Source: Methanomicrobia archaeon (GTDB taxonomy: Archaea > Methanobacteriota_B > Thermococci > Methanofastidiosales > NM3). Taken from it: 64,000 nucleotides of DNA. The translations under genes and the position numbers were made by a program. Shown here in pieces: positions 1 through 9,195 of this stretch; the first letter of the stretch is position 1, and every line of letters starts with the position of its first letter. The notes below the pieces were generated by a model. That model saw nothing but the letters and a program-made list of their open reading frames with translations. It did no database searches and was not told the DNA's origin. The stretch covers positions 67,739 through 131,738 of the forward strand of contig JAUVXU010000003.1 in the NCBI GenBank assembly GCA_030603445.1, in the 5' to 3' direction.

Positions 1-1
1 A

Positions 2-520
2 ACCCACTGGGTAAGAGAGTCCTTTGATGCAGTATTTAATACCCCCGAGCTTGAAGTGCTTTATGATGTAGCACATAACATCGCAAAATATGAAAAACAT
101 GACAATAAGACTTACATGATTCATCGCAAAGGCGCTACGCGTGCACTTTGGAAAAGAAGAAAAGAGCTCCCACATGATTACTGGAAAACCGGGCAGCCCG
201 TTATTCTCCCTGGAAGCATGGGCACTTCATCCTACGTTTTATGTGGAGCAAAAGGCTCCTCGCAATCATTTGCATCAACAGCCCACGGTGCTGGAAGGGT
301 TCTCTCGCGCTCCAAGGCAATTAAAACGTACACAGGACAAGATATCCAGGGGGAACTGGCAAGAAAAAACATAATAGTGCGTGCGGAGAGCATGAGAACT
401 ATTGCTGAGGAAGCTCCAGCAGTGTATAAGGACATAGACCGCGTTGCAGCCATATCCCACAACGCAGGTATTGCTACAAGGGTCGTGCGCCTCAAACCCA
501 TAGGTGTGGTCAAAGGATAA
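2..520 (+). CDS. rtcB: RNA-splicing ligase RtcB, C-terminal part (5' truncated by window edge)
   Basis: RtcB joins 2',3'-cyclic phosphate and 5'-OH RNA ends during archaeal tRNA splicing and RNA repair, using GTP and Mn2+. The reading frame is open from the first bases, where it reads THWVRESFDAVF, a conserved RtcB stretch, so the gene starts outside the window. Further family hallmarks are RKGATRA, PGSMGTSSYVL and STAHGAGRVLSR, the last holding the active-site histidine of the GTP-histidine intermediate (H in AHGAGR). The end PIGVVKG is the canonical RtcB C-terminus, so the 3' end is intact. Identification is by recalled family motifs. Confidence 0.96.
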   Translation, partial: THWVRESFDAVFNTPELEVLYDVAHNIAKYEKHDNKTYMIHRKGATRALWKRRKELPHDYWKTGQPVILPGSMGTSSYVLCGAKGSSQSFASTAHGAGRVLSRSKAIKTYTGQDIQGELARKNIIVRAESMRTIAEEAPAVYKDIDRVAAISHNAGIATRVVRLKPIGVVKG

Positions 521-559
521 AGGATTACAGATACGTAAAATATTTGTATGAATAACCCA

Positions 560-569
560 TTATATAATT
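560..569 (+). promoter_or_regulatory. TATA box of the BlaI-like gene
   Basis: TTATATAATT lies about 30 nt upstream of the GTG start. A GGTGA ribosome site (586-590) follows 4 nt before the start codon, so the transcript would have only a very short leader. Inferred from spacing alone. Confidence 0.5.
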
Positions 570-594
570 AGTAAACATAAGTTTTGGTGATATT

Positions 595-963
595 GTGTTT
601 GAATGGCATGAGTACAGGCCTTTTGAAAAAGGATATATAAAAGTATTAGGCCCGCTGGAAACGGAGATAATGGAAATAGTTTGGAACCACAAGGTAGGGA
701 CTGCACGCGAAGTATATGACGTACTAAAGGATGAGAAGAAAAGTATAAGGCGTTCCACCATATCTATAATAATGAACAGGCTGTGCGAACGAGGCCTTAT
801 TAATAAGAGAATAGAGAAAGGAAGAGGCGGGCTCAAATACGTCTACAGCGTGAAGATATCTAAAAAAGAGTTTGAAAAAGAAGTAGTCAGCAAAATAATC
901 GAATCATTAATAGAGACATTTCCGCAGGAAACCGCCACACATATGAATAAACTGCAACAGTAG
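595..963 (+). CDS. BlaI/MecI/CopY-family winged-helix regulator
   Basis: A 122-residue protein with the typical BlaI opening: GPLETEIMEIVW, then a winged-helix core (TAREVYDVL, RSTISIIMNRLCERGLI) and a wing ending in YVYSVKISKKEF. In bacteria this family represses beta-lactamase or copper genes and is cut by a BlaR1-type protease. No such partner is visible here, and archaeal members are poorly characterised. The GTG start follows a GGTGA site. The stop lies 2 nt before rfcS, so the two genes are probably co-transcribed, which puts a DNA-binding protein at the head of the clamp-loader operon. Its target is unknown; autoregulation of the operon is only an inference. Confidence 0.85.
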   Translation: MFEWHEYRPFEKGYIKVLGPLETEIMEIVWNHKVGTAREVYDVLKDEKKSIRRSTISIIMNRLCERGLINKRIEKGRGGLKYVYSVKISKKEFEKEVVSKIIESLIETFPQETATHMNKLQQ

Positions 964-965
964 GG

Positions 966-1928
966 ATGAGCAACATGAACTTTGAAAAACCTTGGACAGA
1001 GAAGTATAGGCCACAGACACTTGACGAGGTAGTAGGAAGGCCTTATATCATTGAGCGCCTGCGCTCATATGTTGAGCGAAAGAATATGCCGCACCTCTTA
1101 TTCGCAGGGCCTTCGGGTGTTGGGAAGACAACATGCGCCCTTGCCCTGGCAAGAGAAATGTATGGGGAGTCATGGCACCAAAACTTCCAGGAAACAAACG
1201 CTTCTGATGAGAGGGGCATAAACGTTGTGAGGGAACGCATAAAGGACTTTGCAAGAACGATGGCGCTAGGCGGTAACTTCAAGATAATATTTCTTGACGA
1301 ATCGGATGCGCTTACATCTGATGCCCAAAACGCACTGCGAAGGACTATGGAAATATACACCTCTACTTGCAGATTCATACTATCATGCAACTATTCCTCA
1401 AAAATAATTGCACCAATACAATCACGCTGCGCCGTCTTTAGATTCGGCCCTCTTGCAGAAGACGCTATCGAGGAGAAACTAAGAAGGATAGAAGAAAGTG
1501 AAGGCATTACAATTACCCAAGACGGCATTGAAGCAATAAAGTATATTGCCGAAGGAGATATGCGAAAAGCAGAGAACATATTGCAGGCTGCGGCATTTCT
1601 TGGAAAGGAAATAAACCATGAGCTTGTATACCAGGTATCATCTCGCGCCCGCCCTGAAGAGATAGAGGATATGATACAAGCCGCAATAACTGGGAACTTC
1701 ATGGCAGCCAGAAAACTTTTGGATAGTTTACTAATTGATAAGGGGCTCTCCGGAGAGGACATTATCACACAAACACACAAACAAATCATCTCACTAGACA
1801 TCCCGGAGGATATAAAAGTAGATTTCATAGACAAGATCGGCGAGCATGAGTTCCGGTTGGTTGAAGGCGCCAACGAGCGCATACAACTTGAGGCGCTCCT
1901 TGCCAGAATATCCAAAACACAAAGGTAA
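966..1928 (+). CDS. rfcS: Replication factor C small subunit (clamp loader)
   Basis: RFC opens the PCNA ring and loads it on primed DNA using ATP; archaeal RFC is typically four small subunits plus one large. The 320-residue length is usual for the small subunit. Visible AAA+ motifs: the RFC box EKYRP (13-17), Walker A GPSGVGKTT (48-56), Walker B LDESD (110-114, a variant of DEAD), sensor 1 LSCN (139-142) and the arginine-finger motif SRC (153-155). No intein interrupts Walker A, unlike in some euryarchaea. It lies 2 nt upstream of rfcL and both are translated in one operon. PCNA is encoded far away in this window at 53 kb. Confidence 0.98.
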   Translation: MSNMNFEKPWTEKYRPQTLDEVVGRPYIIERLRSYVERKNMPHLLFAGPSGVGKTTCALALAREMYGESWHQNFQETNASDERGINVVRERIKDFARTMALGGNFKIIFLDESDALTSDAQNALRRTMEIYTSTCRFILSCNYSSKIIAPIQSRCAVFRFGPLAEDAIEEKLRRIEESEGITITQDGIEAIKYIAEGDMRKAENILQAAAFLGKEINHELVYQVSSRARPEEIEDMIQAAITGNFMAARKLLDSLLIDKGLSGEDIITQTHKQIISLDIPEDIKVDFIDKIGEHEFRLVEGANERIQLEALLARISKTQR

Positions 1929-1930
1929 GA

Positions 1931-3271
1931 ATGATGTTTAACGAAGAGTATCGTCCTAGATCCTTTAAAGAAATACATGGACAAAACAAACCACTAAAAG
2001 ACATCATAGCATGGCTTAACACATGGCCAAACGACAAGAAGGCACTGTTAATACACGGCCCTTCTGGTGTAGGAAAGACTGTTGCAATATATGTTATCAA
2101 AAATGAGATGGACCTAGACTTAATAGAGCTCAACACGTCTGATACCCGTAATGCAGAGACCATATCAAGAATAGTTGGGAATGCTGCAAGCTCAAAAGCA
2201 CTCTTCTCAACAAAGAAGGCCATCCTAATTGATGAGGCAGACAACATAAAAGGGCGCTCGGATATTGGGGGGATCCGTGCCCTTGCAAAAGTTATTCAAG
2301 AAACGGAAAATCCCATCATACTCCTTGCTAACGACCCGTATAAGCTGCCTATATCGATAAAAGACCTTTGCAATATCATACGTTTCAACTCACTAAGAAG
2401 CGCAAGCATAAGAAACAGGCTTAAAGAGATAGTTACAGCAGCGAACATAAAGATAAGTGAAGATGTCTTAAAGGAGCTAGCATCTAAATCTGCAGGGGAT
2501 ATGAGGGCAGCGATAAACGATCTAGAATCGCTTGGCCGCACCATCTACCAAGAAGACGTTGAGCAGCTGTTTGACAGGGATGTTAAGAACAGCATATTCG
2601 AAGGGCTTACAGCTATCTTCAAAAGCAAAGGCACATCATGCCGGAAAGTATTCTATGATATTGACATGCCTCCTGAAGAGATACTTTACTGGATAGATGA
2701 GAATATGCCAAGAATTTATGATCCCCGGGACGTGGCATGCGCATACTACTATCTCTCCCGTGCCGATGTCTTCCTTGGCAGGGTGAACAAAAGACAATAT
2801 TATCGCCTATGGGCTTACGCTTCTGACCTAATGACAGGTGGCGTATCTGTATGCCACAAATACAACGTTAACTTCGCACGCTACGAGTCCCCGGGTTACT
2901 TCAAATCACTAGGAAGAACGAAAGCTAAACGAAAGCTAACGAAGTCTGCCCTTTTCAAGATAGGTGCAAAGACACACTCATCCACATATGACGCCAAAGC
3001 GTTCCTGCCAATGCTAAACTACGCATGTATAAAACCTGAGAGCGGTGTAAATGTTGCCCGCTACTTCGGATTTGACCCTGATGAGTTGGAACTTGTCTGC
3101 CCAAAAACAGCAAAAGACATCTTATCTTTAATAAAAAAAGAGGAAGCAAAGATAAAGCAGCTTGAACAAAAGGCCAGGAAGAAAAAGGAAAAAGACGAGG
3201 AAAAAAAGAAACCACAGATAAAAAAATCCTCTTCAGTAAAATCCCAGCAAACATCTTTATTTCAATTCTAA
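1931..3271 (+). CDS. rfcL: Replication factor C large subunit
   Basis: Large clamp-loader subunit, 446 residues. It has the RFC box EEYRPRSF, Walker A GPSGVGKT (43-50) and Walker B LIDEADNI (DEAD at 101-104), and it lacks the SRC arginine finger, as large subunits do. After the collar domain there is a highly charged Lys/Glu linker of about 50 residues, and the protein ends in QTSLFQF, a clear PIP box for binding PCNA. The start codon follows the rfcS stop by 2 nt. Its TAA stop overlaps, tail to tail, the TAG stop of the opposite-strand flavoprotein gene. Confidence 0.97.
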   Translation: MMFNEEYRPRSFKEIHGQNKPLKDIIAWLNTWPNDKKALLIHGPSGVGKTVAIYVIKNEMDLDLIELNTSDTRNAETISRIVGNAASSKALFSTKKAILIDEADNIKGRSDIGGIRALAKVIQETENPIILLANDPYKLPISIKDLCNIIRFNSLRSASIRNRLKEIVTAANIKISEDVLKELASKSAGDMRAAINDLESLGRTIYQEDVEQLFDRDVKNSIFEGLTAIFKSKGTSCRKVFYDIDMPPEEILYWIDENMPRIYDPRDVACAYYYLSRADVFLGRVNKRQYYRLWAYASDLMTGGVSVCHKYNVNFARYESPGYFKSLGRTKAKRKLTKSALFKIGAKTHSSTYDAKAFLPMLNYACIKPESGVNVARYFGFDPDELELVCPKTAKDILSLIKKEEAKIKQLEQKARKKKEKDEEKKKPQIKKSSSVKSQQTSLFQF

Positions 3272-4332
3272 TGCAAAAACAGCTTTAAATTTCTCATAAT
3301 TACAGACAATGTTTTAGGATTTAACAAAAATGTTTTGATGGCAGTGGAATGCTTCTCGAAGTCTGCTTCTGCCTCTATATATTTCTTCTTTTCCATTAAT
3401 ACGGAAAAAAGAAGACTCAAATCGTTCTTGGAAATGTGTTCGTATAGCCTGCGGGCGGCAAGCCCTAAGCGAATTTCTCGGCCAAATTCCTTGTTCCAAT
3501 ATTTTTGGTAACGTTCTGGTGCGCCCTCGCCAACAGCCTTTGCAAGCAGTTCTGCACCACGCAACCCATAATAAAGTCCGCCTCCTGTCGTGGGTTTTGT
3601 CTGTGCCGCAGCATCCCCCAAGAGAAAAGCGCCATCCTTGACAAGCTCCGCTCTTCCAACAGGTATCGGCGCCTGTATAAAATCTATGACCTCGCCCTTG
3701 ATGCCAAACTTCTCTCTCATGGCATCTACGCCTTTCATGCTTCCGATAGCACCAACGCGCACGATACCATTTCCTTCTGGTATTGCCCATGAGAAAAAAG
3801 GTCGATTTATATCAACAATTACCATATGTTCATCCTCAAGCTCTGTCCTTATCCTCTGCTGGCATCCCGAGAAGTAACGTATGCTGCTTTTCATTTCCAA
3901 TGATTTTCTCACTATTGAAACTGGGCCATCGGCACCTATGATGGCATCGGCACAAATCGATGAGCCGGGCGTTTTAATATGAAACTTTCCAGAGGGATCC
4001 TTGGCCACCGACACGACCCGTTGATCATACTCGATAGAGATATCAATTGCAAAAGACCTGTCAAATCCGTACCTGTCAAGAACAAAAGCCACGTTTTTTC
4101 GCTTAAGGAAAAACCCAGTGTCATTTAGAAAAATATGCGCACCGTCGATATTATTAATGACATGGCGAGATCCAAATTTATCCACAAGCTTCTTTCCCAC
4201 AAGCCCGGCGCAATGTATCGGGGCACCCACCCTGTCGTGCTCCTCAAGGATTGTGACCTCATGGCCTTGCTTCAAAAGCAACTGTGAAACATGCAACCCG
4301 CAAGGCCCGGCACCGACAGTTACAAACTTCAT
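3268..4332 (-). CDS. FAD-dependent oxidoreductase, geranylgeranyl reductase family
   Basis: A 354-residue flavoprotein. The N-terminal dinucleotide-binding motif is GAGPCGLHVSQLLLKQG followed by EEHDRVG. A second FAD motif, LLGDAAAQTKPTTGGGLYYGLRGAELLA, is characteristic of the geranylgeranyl reductase (GGR) family, which in archaea saturates the isoprenoid chains of ether lipids. The start MKFVTV is chosen because the FAD motif follows directly and a TATA box (TTTATATA on this strand, about 4353-4361) sits some 25 nt upstream, which implies a leaderless mRNA. Longer upstream starts would run through this promoter. Exact substrate is not provable from sequence; other flavoprotein hydroxylase-like roles are possible. 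Confidence 0.85.
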   Translation of the reverse strand: MKFVTVGAGPCGLHVSQLLLKQGHEVTILEEHDRVGAPIHCAGLVGKKLVDKFGSRHVINNIDGAHIFLNDTGFFLKRKNVAFVLDRYGFDRSFAIDISIEYDQRVVSVAKDPSGKFHIKTPGSSICADAIIGADGPVSIVRKSLEMKSSIRYFSGCQQRIRTELEDEHMVIVDINRPFFSWAIPEGNGIVRVGAIGSMKGVDAMREKFGIKGEVIDFIQAPIPVGRAELVKDGAFLLGDAAAQTKPTTGGGLYYGLRGAELLAKAVGEGAPERYQKYWNKEFGREIRLGLAARRLYEHISKNDLSLLFSVLMEKKKYIEAEADFEKHSTAIKTFLLNPKTLSVIMRNLKLFLH

Positions 4333-4416
4333 CAAAGGAGAGTTAACAATAGTATATAAATAATCCACTGGTAACTTCAAATCCAAAAACAATATGTAAA
4401 ACAAAAAGAGAAAAAA

Positions 4417-4980
4417 CTACACTTCATCATATCTAAAACAGGAAGTCAGATGATCATTTACCATCCCGATTGCCTGCATAAAAGAGTAGCATATTATTGG
4501 ACCTACAAACTTGAATCCTCTCTTTTTTAGGTCTATGCCCATATCCTCGGCTTCCTGGATAAATGTAGGGACGTCAGCAAAAGAGGAGTAGTTATGCTTG
4601 ATCTGCTCTCCATTAACAAACCCCCAAATATATGCATCAAAGCTTCCATATTCTTCTTGCACCTCAAGGAATCTTTTGGCATTTGTAATTGCGGCACGTA
4701 TCTTGAGCTTATTACGTATGATGCCTGAATTGCCAACAAGCCTTTCAAAATCCTTTTCTGTATATGTGGCCACTTTCACGGGATCGAAGTTGTCAAATGC
4801 CTTGAGGTAGCTTTCGCGCTTGTTAAGCACTATCTCCCAGCTCAATCCAGCCTGGACGCCCTCAAGAATAAGAAACTCAAAAAGTGTCCTGTCATCGTGG
4901 ACCTGAACACCCCATTCCTTATCATGATACGCCTGATATAATGGATTTTTCGTTCCCCAACATCGTATTTTTTCTTTCAT
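4417..4980 (-). CDS. tag: DNA-3-methyladenine glycosylase I
   Basis: Tag excises N3-methyladenine from alkylated DNA to start base-excision repair. The 187-residue protein opens with IRCWGTKNPLYQAYHDKEWG and continues with LFEFLILEGVQAGLSW, both strongly family-specific. The zinc-snap ligands known in the family appear intact: Cys in RCWG, His in AYHDKEWG, and the C-terminal His/Cys pair in NDHLTSCF. The helix-hairpin-helix region reads RLVGNSGIIRNKLKI. ATG at MKEK is preferred over a TTG six bases upstream. The gene is monocistronic, convergent with nothing close, and faces a long spacer upstream. Confidence 0.95.
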   Translation of the reverse strand: MKEKIRCWGTKNPLYQAYHDKEWGVQVHDDRTLFEFLILEGVQAGLSWEIVLNKRESYLKAFDNFDPVKVATYTEKDFERLVGNSGIIRNKLKIRAAITNAKRFLEVQEEYGSFDAYIWGFVNGEQIKHNYSSFADVPTFIQEAEDMGIDLKKRGFKFVGPIICYSFMQAIGMVNDHLTSCFRYDEV

Positions 4981-5326
4981 ATGCAAGAGATGTGTTTTAT
5001 GAATTCATAAGTGTTCCTAATTATCGTTGAAAAGAAACAATTGTGTAGACTTCTTCCCTTTTCTTTATTATTTAATAATAAGTTATATCATGCATTTATT
5101 ACTTACAAAACCAAGGCCTTTTTGTAATAATTAACTAAATAGCAAGTCCGATGGACTCAGGGGGCTAAATTTACCGAAAAGTATAATAAGCACCAAAATC
5201 TTTTTTTGAAAGTGATATCCATGGACATGAGTAGCGATACTGGCGAATGTTTTTTGCTGCAAAAACGATGATAACCTTATACCAACACCTAATTCTGATT
5301 CTATGATAAATAATGTGGTGGGTTAA
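4981..5326. other. Intergenic spacer, no gene seen
   Basis: AT-rich spacer between the divergent tag and leuS genes. It holds a T-tract (about 5211-5217) and weak TATA-like stretches. I see no convincing small ORF and no tRNA. The GGTGGG just before the leuS ATG is that gene's ribosome site. Confidence 0.5.
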
Positions 5327-8152
5327 ATGACATTAGAATCCTTAGAATTCAACAAACTTGAAAAGAAATGGCAAGCAAGATGGGCTAAAGATAATATTTT
5401 TGAATCAGACCCAGATAGCAGGGAAAAATTCTTTCTAAACATACCTTACCCCTACATGAATGGCTTTTTACATATGGGGCGCCTATTCACATATCTTAGG
5501 GGAGAAGTTCTTGCACGATACAAGCGCATGAATAACTATAACGTGCTTTTCCCGTTTGCGTTCCATTGTACTGGGAGCCCAATAGTAAACGCCGCTAAGC
5601 GCATAGCTGAGGGAGAAGAGAAACAGGTAGATATCCTAAAGAAAATGGGCATAGAGGATGACCAGATACCTAAATTCTCCAGTCCCAAATATTGGACAGA
5701 ATTCTTTCCTTCAAAAACAAAGGAACACCTGCAAGCCATGGGGCTTTCAATTGACTGGCGACGCTCATTTATTACCACCTCCCAAAACCCCCACTATGAC
5801 AATTTCATCCAGTGGCAGTTCAGGACCCTTAAAAAGAAAGGTTATATCGTCAAAGGTGCTCACCCTGTAATTTGGTGTAGCAAATGCCAAAATCCAGTAA
5901 GCGACCACAGCAGACTAGAAGGGGAAGGAGAAACTCCGCAAGAGTTCACTCTACTAAAGTTCAAGTATGGCGACGAATACATTATTGCAGCAACTCTTCG
6001 CCCGGAGACCGTGTTTGGCCAGACAAATCTATGGGTCGACCCTGAAGAAGAATATGTGCGTGCAAAGGTCGATGAAGAGATATGGATAATCTCCATGCCA
6101 GCCGCACAAAAGCTTGCAGACCAGGAAAAGGAAGTTGAGATATTAGGAACTGTAAAAGGGAGCGAGATAATAGGCAAGAACGCTATTGCCCCTGTAATAG
6201 AGAAGTCAATCCCAATACTGCCATCAGCGTTTTGCAATCCATGCAAGGGGACTGGCATAGTTACGAGCGTGCCATCAGATGCCCCGGATGATTGGATGGG
6301 ATTAGTGGACCTTAAAAATGATCCTGAAATGCTTGCAAAGTATAACATAGATAAAAAAGAAATAGAGAAAATAGAGCCTGTATCTATCTTAATCTCAAAA
6401 GGATGGGGTCCGTTCCCTGCAAAAGAGATCTGCGAGAAGATGTGTATAAAAAATCAGCATGACCGTGAAAAACTCACCATGGCAAAGAAGGAAATATACA
6501 AGTCTGGATTTTATACAGGTATCATGAACAAATCCTGCGGGAAATATGCTGGAATGAGTGTTGAGGAAGCAAAGGAAAAAGTAAAGCAGATGATGCTTAA
6601 AACAGGCGATGCAAGCGTTATGCATGAACCATCAGGCGATGTTATATGCAGATGCCTAGTCAATTGCACTGTAAAAATAGTGCGCGACCAATACTTCATA
6701 GCCTACGGCGATCCAGAATGGAAGAAGCTTACGCACAAGGCATTCTCAAACATAAAATTCTATCCTGAGCTTATTCACAAGCAGTTCGACTACGTGGTGG
6801 ATTGGCTTAACAATTGGGCTTGTACAAGAAAACTTGGGATTGGCACTAAATTACCCTGGGACGAGAAATGGATGATAGAATCACTATCGGATTCTACCAT
6901 ATACATGGCATACTACACCATCGCCCATAAAATAAGTGAGATAGATCCCGAAAAGATTTATGATGGATTCTTTGACTATGTCTTCTTAGACAACGGACCA
7001 ACTTCACTTGAAGTGGCAGAGGAGATTGGAAAGGATGTACAGTTCGTAGAGTCGCTAAAGACCGAGTTCAACTATTGGTATCCTTTTGATCTTAGAACAT
7101 CTGGAAAAGACCTTATACAAAACCACCTCACATTCTGCATATTCAATCATACAGCCATCTTTCCTGAGAAACACTGGCCCCGGGGCATAGGCGTCAACGG
7201 TTGGCTCTTAGTTGACAATGAGAAGATGAGCACTTCAAAAGGAAATGTCTACTTATCAAAAGAACTAGGCGAGAAATACGGGGCAGATGTTGTGCGCATT
7301 GGCCTAATGTACAGCGGGGAGGGTATTGATGATCCAAACTGGGAAACAAGCTTCGTAGAAGGTGTTGGAGACAAACTCACAGCATGGTACAACTTTGCCA
7401 CACAACACTACAACAAGGGGCGCGAGGATGTTCAGTATATAGACAAATGGTTTGAGTCCATCGTACTAAACCTCATGGCAGAAGTAAGTGTATCGATTGA
7501 AGAGATGATGTATAGGACTGCCATCCAAAAGGGTTACTTTGACATGCAACGTGCTCTCAAGTGGTACTTACGCAGGACAGAAGTTCCAAACAAGGAGCTT
7601 ATCAGCAGGTTCATAGAAGTGCAGACAAAACTCCTAGTGCCATTTTGCCCGCATGTGGCAGAGGAGATATGGGAAGCTATAGGCAATCATGAGTTCATAT
7701 CAACTGCTGCATGGCCAACTCCATGGGCAGAACCAGACGAGAATATGATTGCAGCAGAAGATTATATCAAGGATGTAATAGATGACATAAAAGAGATAAT
7801 AAAGGTCGCAAAAATAGAGAATCCAAACACAGTATATATCTACACCACCCCCTCATGGAAATGGGACGTCGTTAAAATAGCTACAGATGTGCAGGATATG
7901 AAACAAGCAATGGGGCAGGTCATGCAAGATGAAAAGATGAGAAAGCATGGCAAAAAGGTTTCTAAGTTCTTAACGACCATCATCAAGAACAGGATGTTTA
8001 TGGATTATATAGATGAAAAAAGCATACTAACACAAGCAAGATTATTCGTATCAAAAGAGATTGGGGCGAAAATAGAGATAGACACAGACTATGATCCTGA
8101 AAACAAAAAAGATATTGCAATGCCTAGAAGAGTGGCAATCTATATAGAGTGA
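5327..8152 (+). CDS. leuS: Leucyl-tRNA synthetase, archaeal type
   Basis: Charges tRNA-Leu with leucine. At 941 residues it has the usual archaeal/eukaryotic length. Class I signatures: the HIGH-type motif HMGR at 49-52 within YPYMNGFLHMGR, and KMSTS at 633-637 followed by KGN. The CP1 editing domain is present (TLRPETVFGQTNLWV, the threonine-rich editing signature) and the Cys-rich CSKCQNPV insertion precedes it. The archaeal order, with the C-terminal anticodon-binding domain and a KIEIDTDYDPENKK-like tail, is intact. ATG is preceded by GGTGGG. A hairpin overlaps the stop codon (see the terminator entry). Confidence 0.98.
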   Translation: MTLESLEFNKLEKKWQARWAKDNIFESDPDSREKFFLNIPYPYMNGFLHMGRLFTYLRGEVLARYKRMNNYNVLFPFAFHCTGSPIVNAAKRIAEGEEKQVDILKKMGIEDDQIPKFSSPKYWTEFFPSKTKEHLQAMGLSIDWRRSFITTSQNPHYDNFIQWQFRTLKKKGYIVKGAHPVIWCSKCQNPVSDHSRLEGEGETPQEFTLLKFKYGDEYIIAATLRPETVFGQTNLWVDPEEEYVRAKVDEEIWIISMPAAQKLADQEKEVEILGTVKGSEIIGKNAIAPVIEKSIPILPSAFCNPCKGTGIVTSVPSDAPDDWMGLVDLKNDPEMLAKYNIDKKEIEKIEPVSILISKGWGPFPAKEICEKMCIKNQHDREKLTMAKKEIYKSGFYTGIMNKSCGKYAGMSVEEAKEKVKQMMLKTGDASVMHEPSGDVICRCLVNCTVKIVRDQYFIAYGDPEWKKLTHKAFSNIKFYPELIHKQFDYVVDWLNNWACTRKLGIGTKLPWDEKWMIESLSDSTIYMAYYTIAHKISEIDPEKIYDGFFDYVFLDNGPTSLEVAEEIGKDVQFVESLKTEFNYWYPFDLRTSGKDLIQNHLTFCIFNHTAIFPEKHWPRGIGVNGWLLVDNEKMSTSKGNVYLSKELGEKYGADVVRIGLMYSGEGIDDPNWETSFVEGVGDKLTAWYNFATQHYNKGREDVQYIDKWFESIVLNLMAEVSVSIEEMMYRTAIQKGYFDMQRALKWYLRRTEVPNKELISRFIEVQTKLLVPFCPHVAEEIWEAIGNHEFISTAAWPTPWAEPDENMIAAEDYIKDVIDDIKEIIKVAKIENPNTVYIYTTPSWKWDVVKIATDVQDMKQAMGQVMQDEKMRKHGKKVSKFLTTIIKNRMFMDYIDEKSILTQARLFVSKEIGAKIEIDTDYDPENKKDIAMPRRVAIYIE

Positions 8153-8176
8153 TCCACTCTATTTAACCTCTTTTTT
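8144..8176 (+). terminator. Hairpin over the leuS stop codon followed by a T-tract
   Basis: ATAGAGTG and CACTCTAT form perfect 8-bp arms around a 3-nt loop; the leuS TGA lies inside. About 10 nt later comes CTCTTTTTT. An almost identical hairpin covers the stop codon of rps8e at 25 kb. A terminator role is inferred. Confidence 0.55.
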
Positions 8177-8250
8177 CACCAGGCAACGTGAGAGATCATT
8201 CTTTTTTTAAAATAACGATGTGAATTGTTGTTCCACAACTTTCCAAAATA

Positions 8251-8260
8251 TTTATAATAA
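8251..8260 (+). promoter_or_regulatory. TATA box of the trxB-like gene
   Basis: TTTATAATAA, centred about 27 nt upstream of the ATG at 8283, with no ribosome site between. This fits a leaderless transcript and decides the start codon against a longer upstream reading. Confidence 0.6.
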
Positions 8261-8282
8261 TCTTCATATTTTACATTTTAGT

Positions 8283-9191
8283 ATGTATGATGTTGTCATA
8301 GTCGGAGGGGGCCCCGGGGGCCTCACAGCAGCACTTTACTGTATCAGGTCAAACTTGAATACACTTCTCATTGAAAAAGAGTTTATTGGAGGGAATGTGT
8401 CCTACGCAGGTTTAATTGAAAATTATCCTGGTTTCCCCGAAGGAATAAAAGGGTTCGAACTAGGACAAAAAATGGAAAACCAAGTAAAAAATACAGATGT
8501 TGAGATAAAATATGGTGTAGTCAAAAAAATTGACTTTAAAAACATGAAAATAATTCTTGAAGATGAGGATATCAAGACCTCATCTATCATCCTGTCCCCT
8601 GGGCTTACCCACAAGAAACTTGATGTTCCAGGCGAGGAGAAGTTTATTGGCAAAGGCGTAGTCTACTGCACTACATGCGATGGCCCGCTTTACAATGGGA
8701 AAAAGACGGTCGTTGCCGGACGGGGAATTCCAGGAATAACGGCCGCCTTGTATCTCGACGAGATTGCAAAAAGCGTCATACTAGTTACTCCCACCAAGGA
8801 ATTAAAGGCAAAAGAAGCGATATATCTTGACAAAATAAATGCAAGCAATGTTAAGGTCATCACAAATACCACGATAAAAGAATTACAAGGGCAAAAAATG
8901 CTTGAGAAGGTAGTTATAAAGCACAAGGACAGCGGCGAGGAAAAAGTCCTTGATGCAGATGGGATCTTCGTTAACATAGGAAAAATACCAAACACAAAAT
9001 TCCTTCATGAGGGTGGTATTGCTCTTGACAAAAAAGGATTTATCGTAATAGATGCTACCCAGAAGACTTCAATTGATGGGGTCTATGCCATAGGCGATGT
9101 GACAACAGACCCATATAAACAGATATCTACTGCAGTCGGTGACGGTTGCAAGGCTGCACTTAATATTGCAAAAATACTAAAAGACAGGTGA
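8283..9191 (+). CDS. trxB: Thioredoxin reductase-like flavoprotein
   Basis: Low-Mr thioredoxin reductase fold, 302 residues. FAD site: VIVGGGPGGLTAALYC at the N-terminus. The redox-active disulfide is C129-T-T-C132 in YCTTCDGP, and the FAD C-terminal motif is VYAIGDVTTDPYKQISTAVGDG. The pyridine-nucleotide domain is unusual. The glycine motif reads VVAGRGIPGITAALYL, and the HRRxxxR element that binds the NADPH 2'-phosphate is replaced by VTPTKELKA. The reductant may therefore be NADH or a deazaflavin, as in the known methanogen F420-dependent relatives (inference). The next gene, a thioredoxin-like lipoprotein, starts 4 nt after the stop. Confidence 0.9.
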   Translation: MYDVVIVGGGPGGLTAALYCIRSNLNTLLIEKEFIGGNVSYAGLIENYPGFPEGIKGFELGQKMENQVKNTDVEIKYGVVKKIDFKNMKIILEDEDIKTSSIILSPGLTHKKLDVPGEEKFIGKGVVYCTTCDGPLYNGKKTVVAGRGIPGITAALYLDEIAKSVILVTPTKELKAKEAIYLDKINASNVKVITNTTIKELQGQKMLEKVVIKHKDSGEEKVLDADGIFVNIGKIPNTKFLHEGGIALDKKGFIVIDATQKTSIDGVYAIGDVTTDPYKQISTAVGDGCKAALNIAKILKDR

Positions 9192-9195
9192 ATAC

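Noticed and set aside
232-513. Long open frames on the strand opposite rtcB and most other genes
   Set aside because: They shadow strongly conserved genes, have no start signals and resemble no family; they arise from codon bias.
5220-5326. Possible C/D box RNA before leuS (CTGA and ATGATAA-like boxes)
   Set aside because: Box order and spacing do not fit; only degenerate boxes are present and no guide match could be checked.
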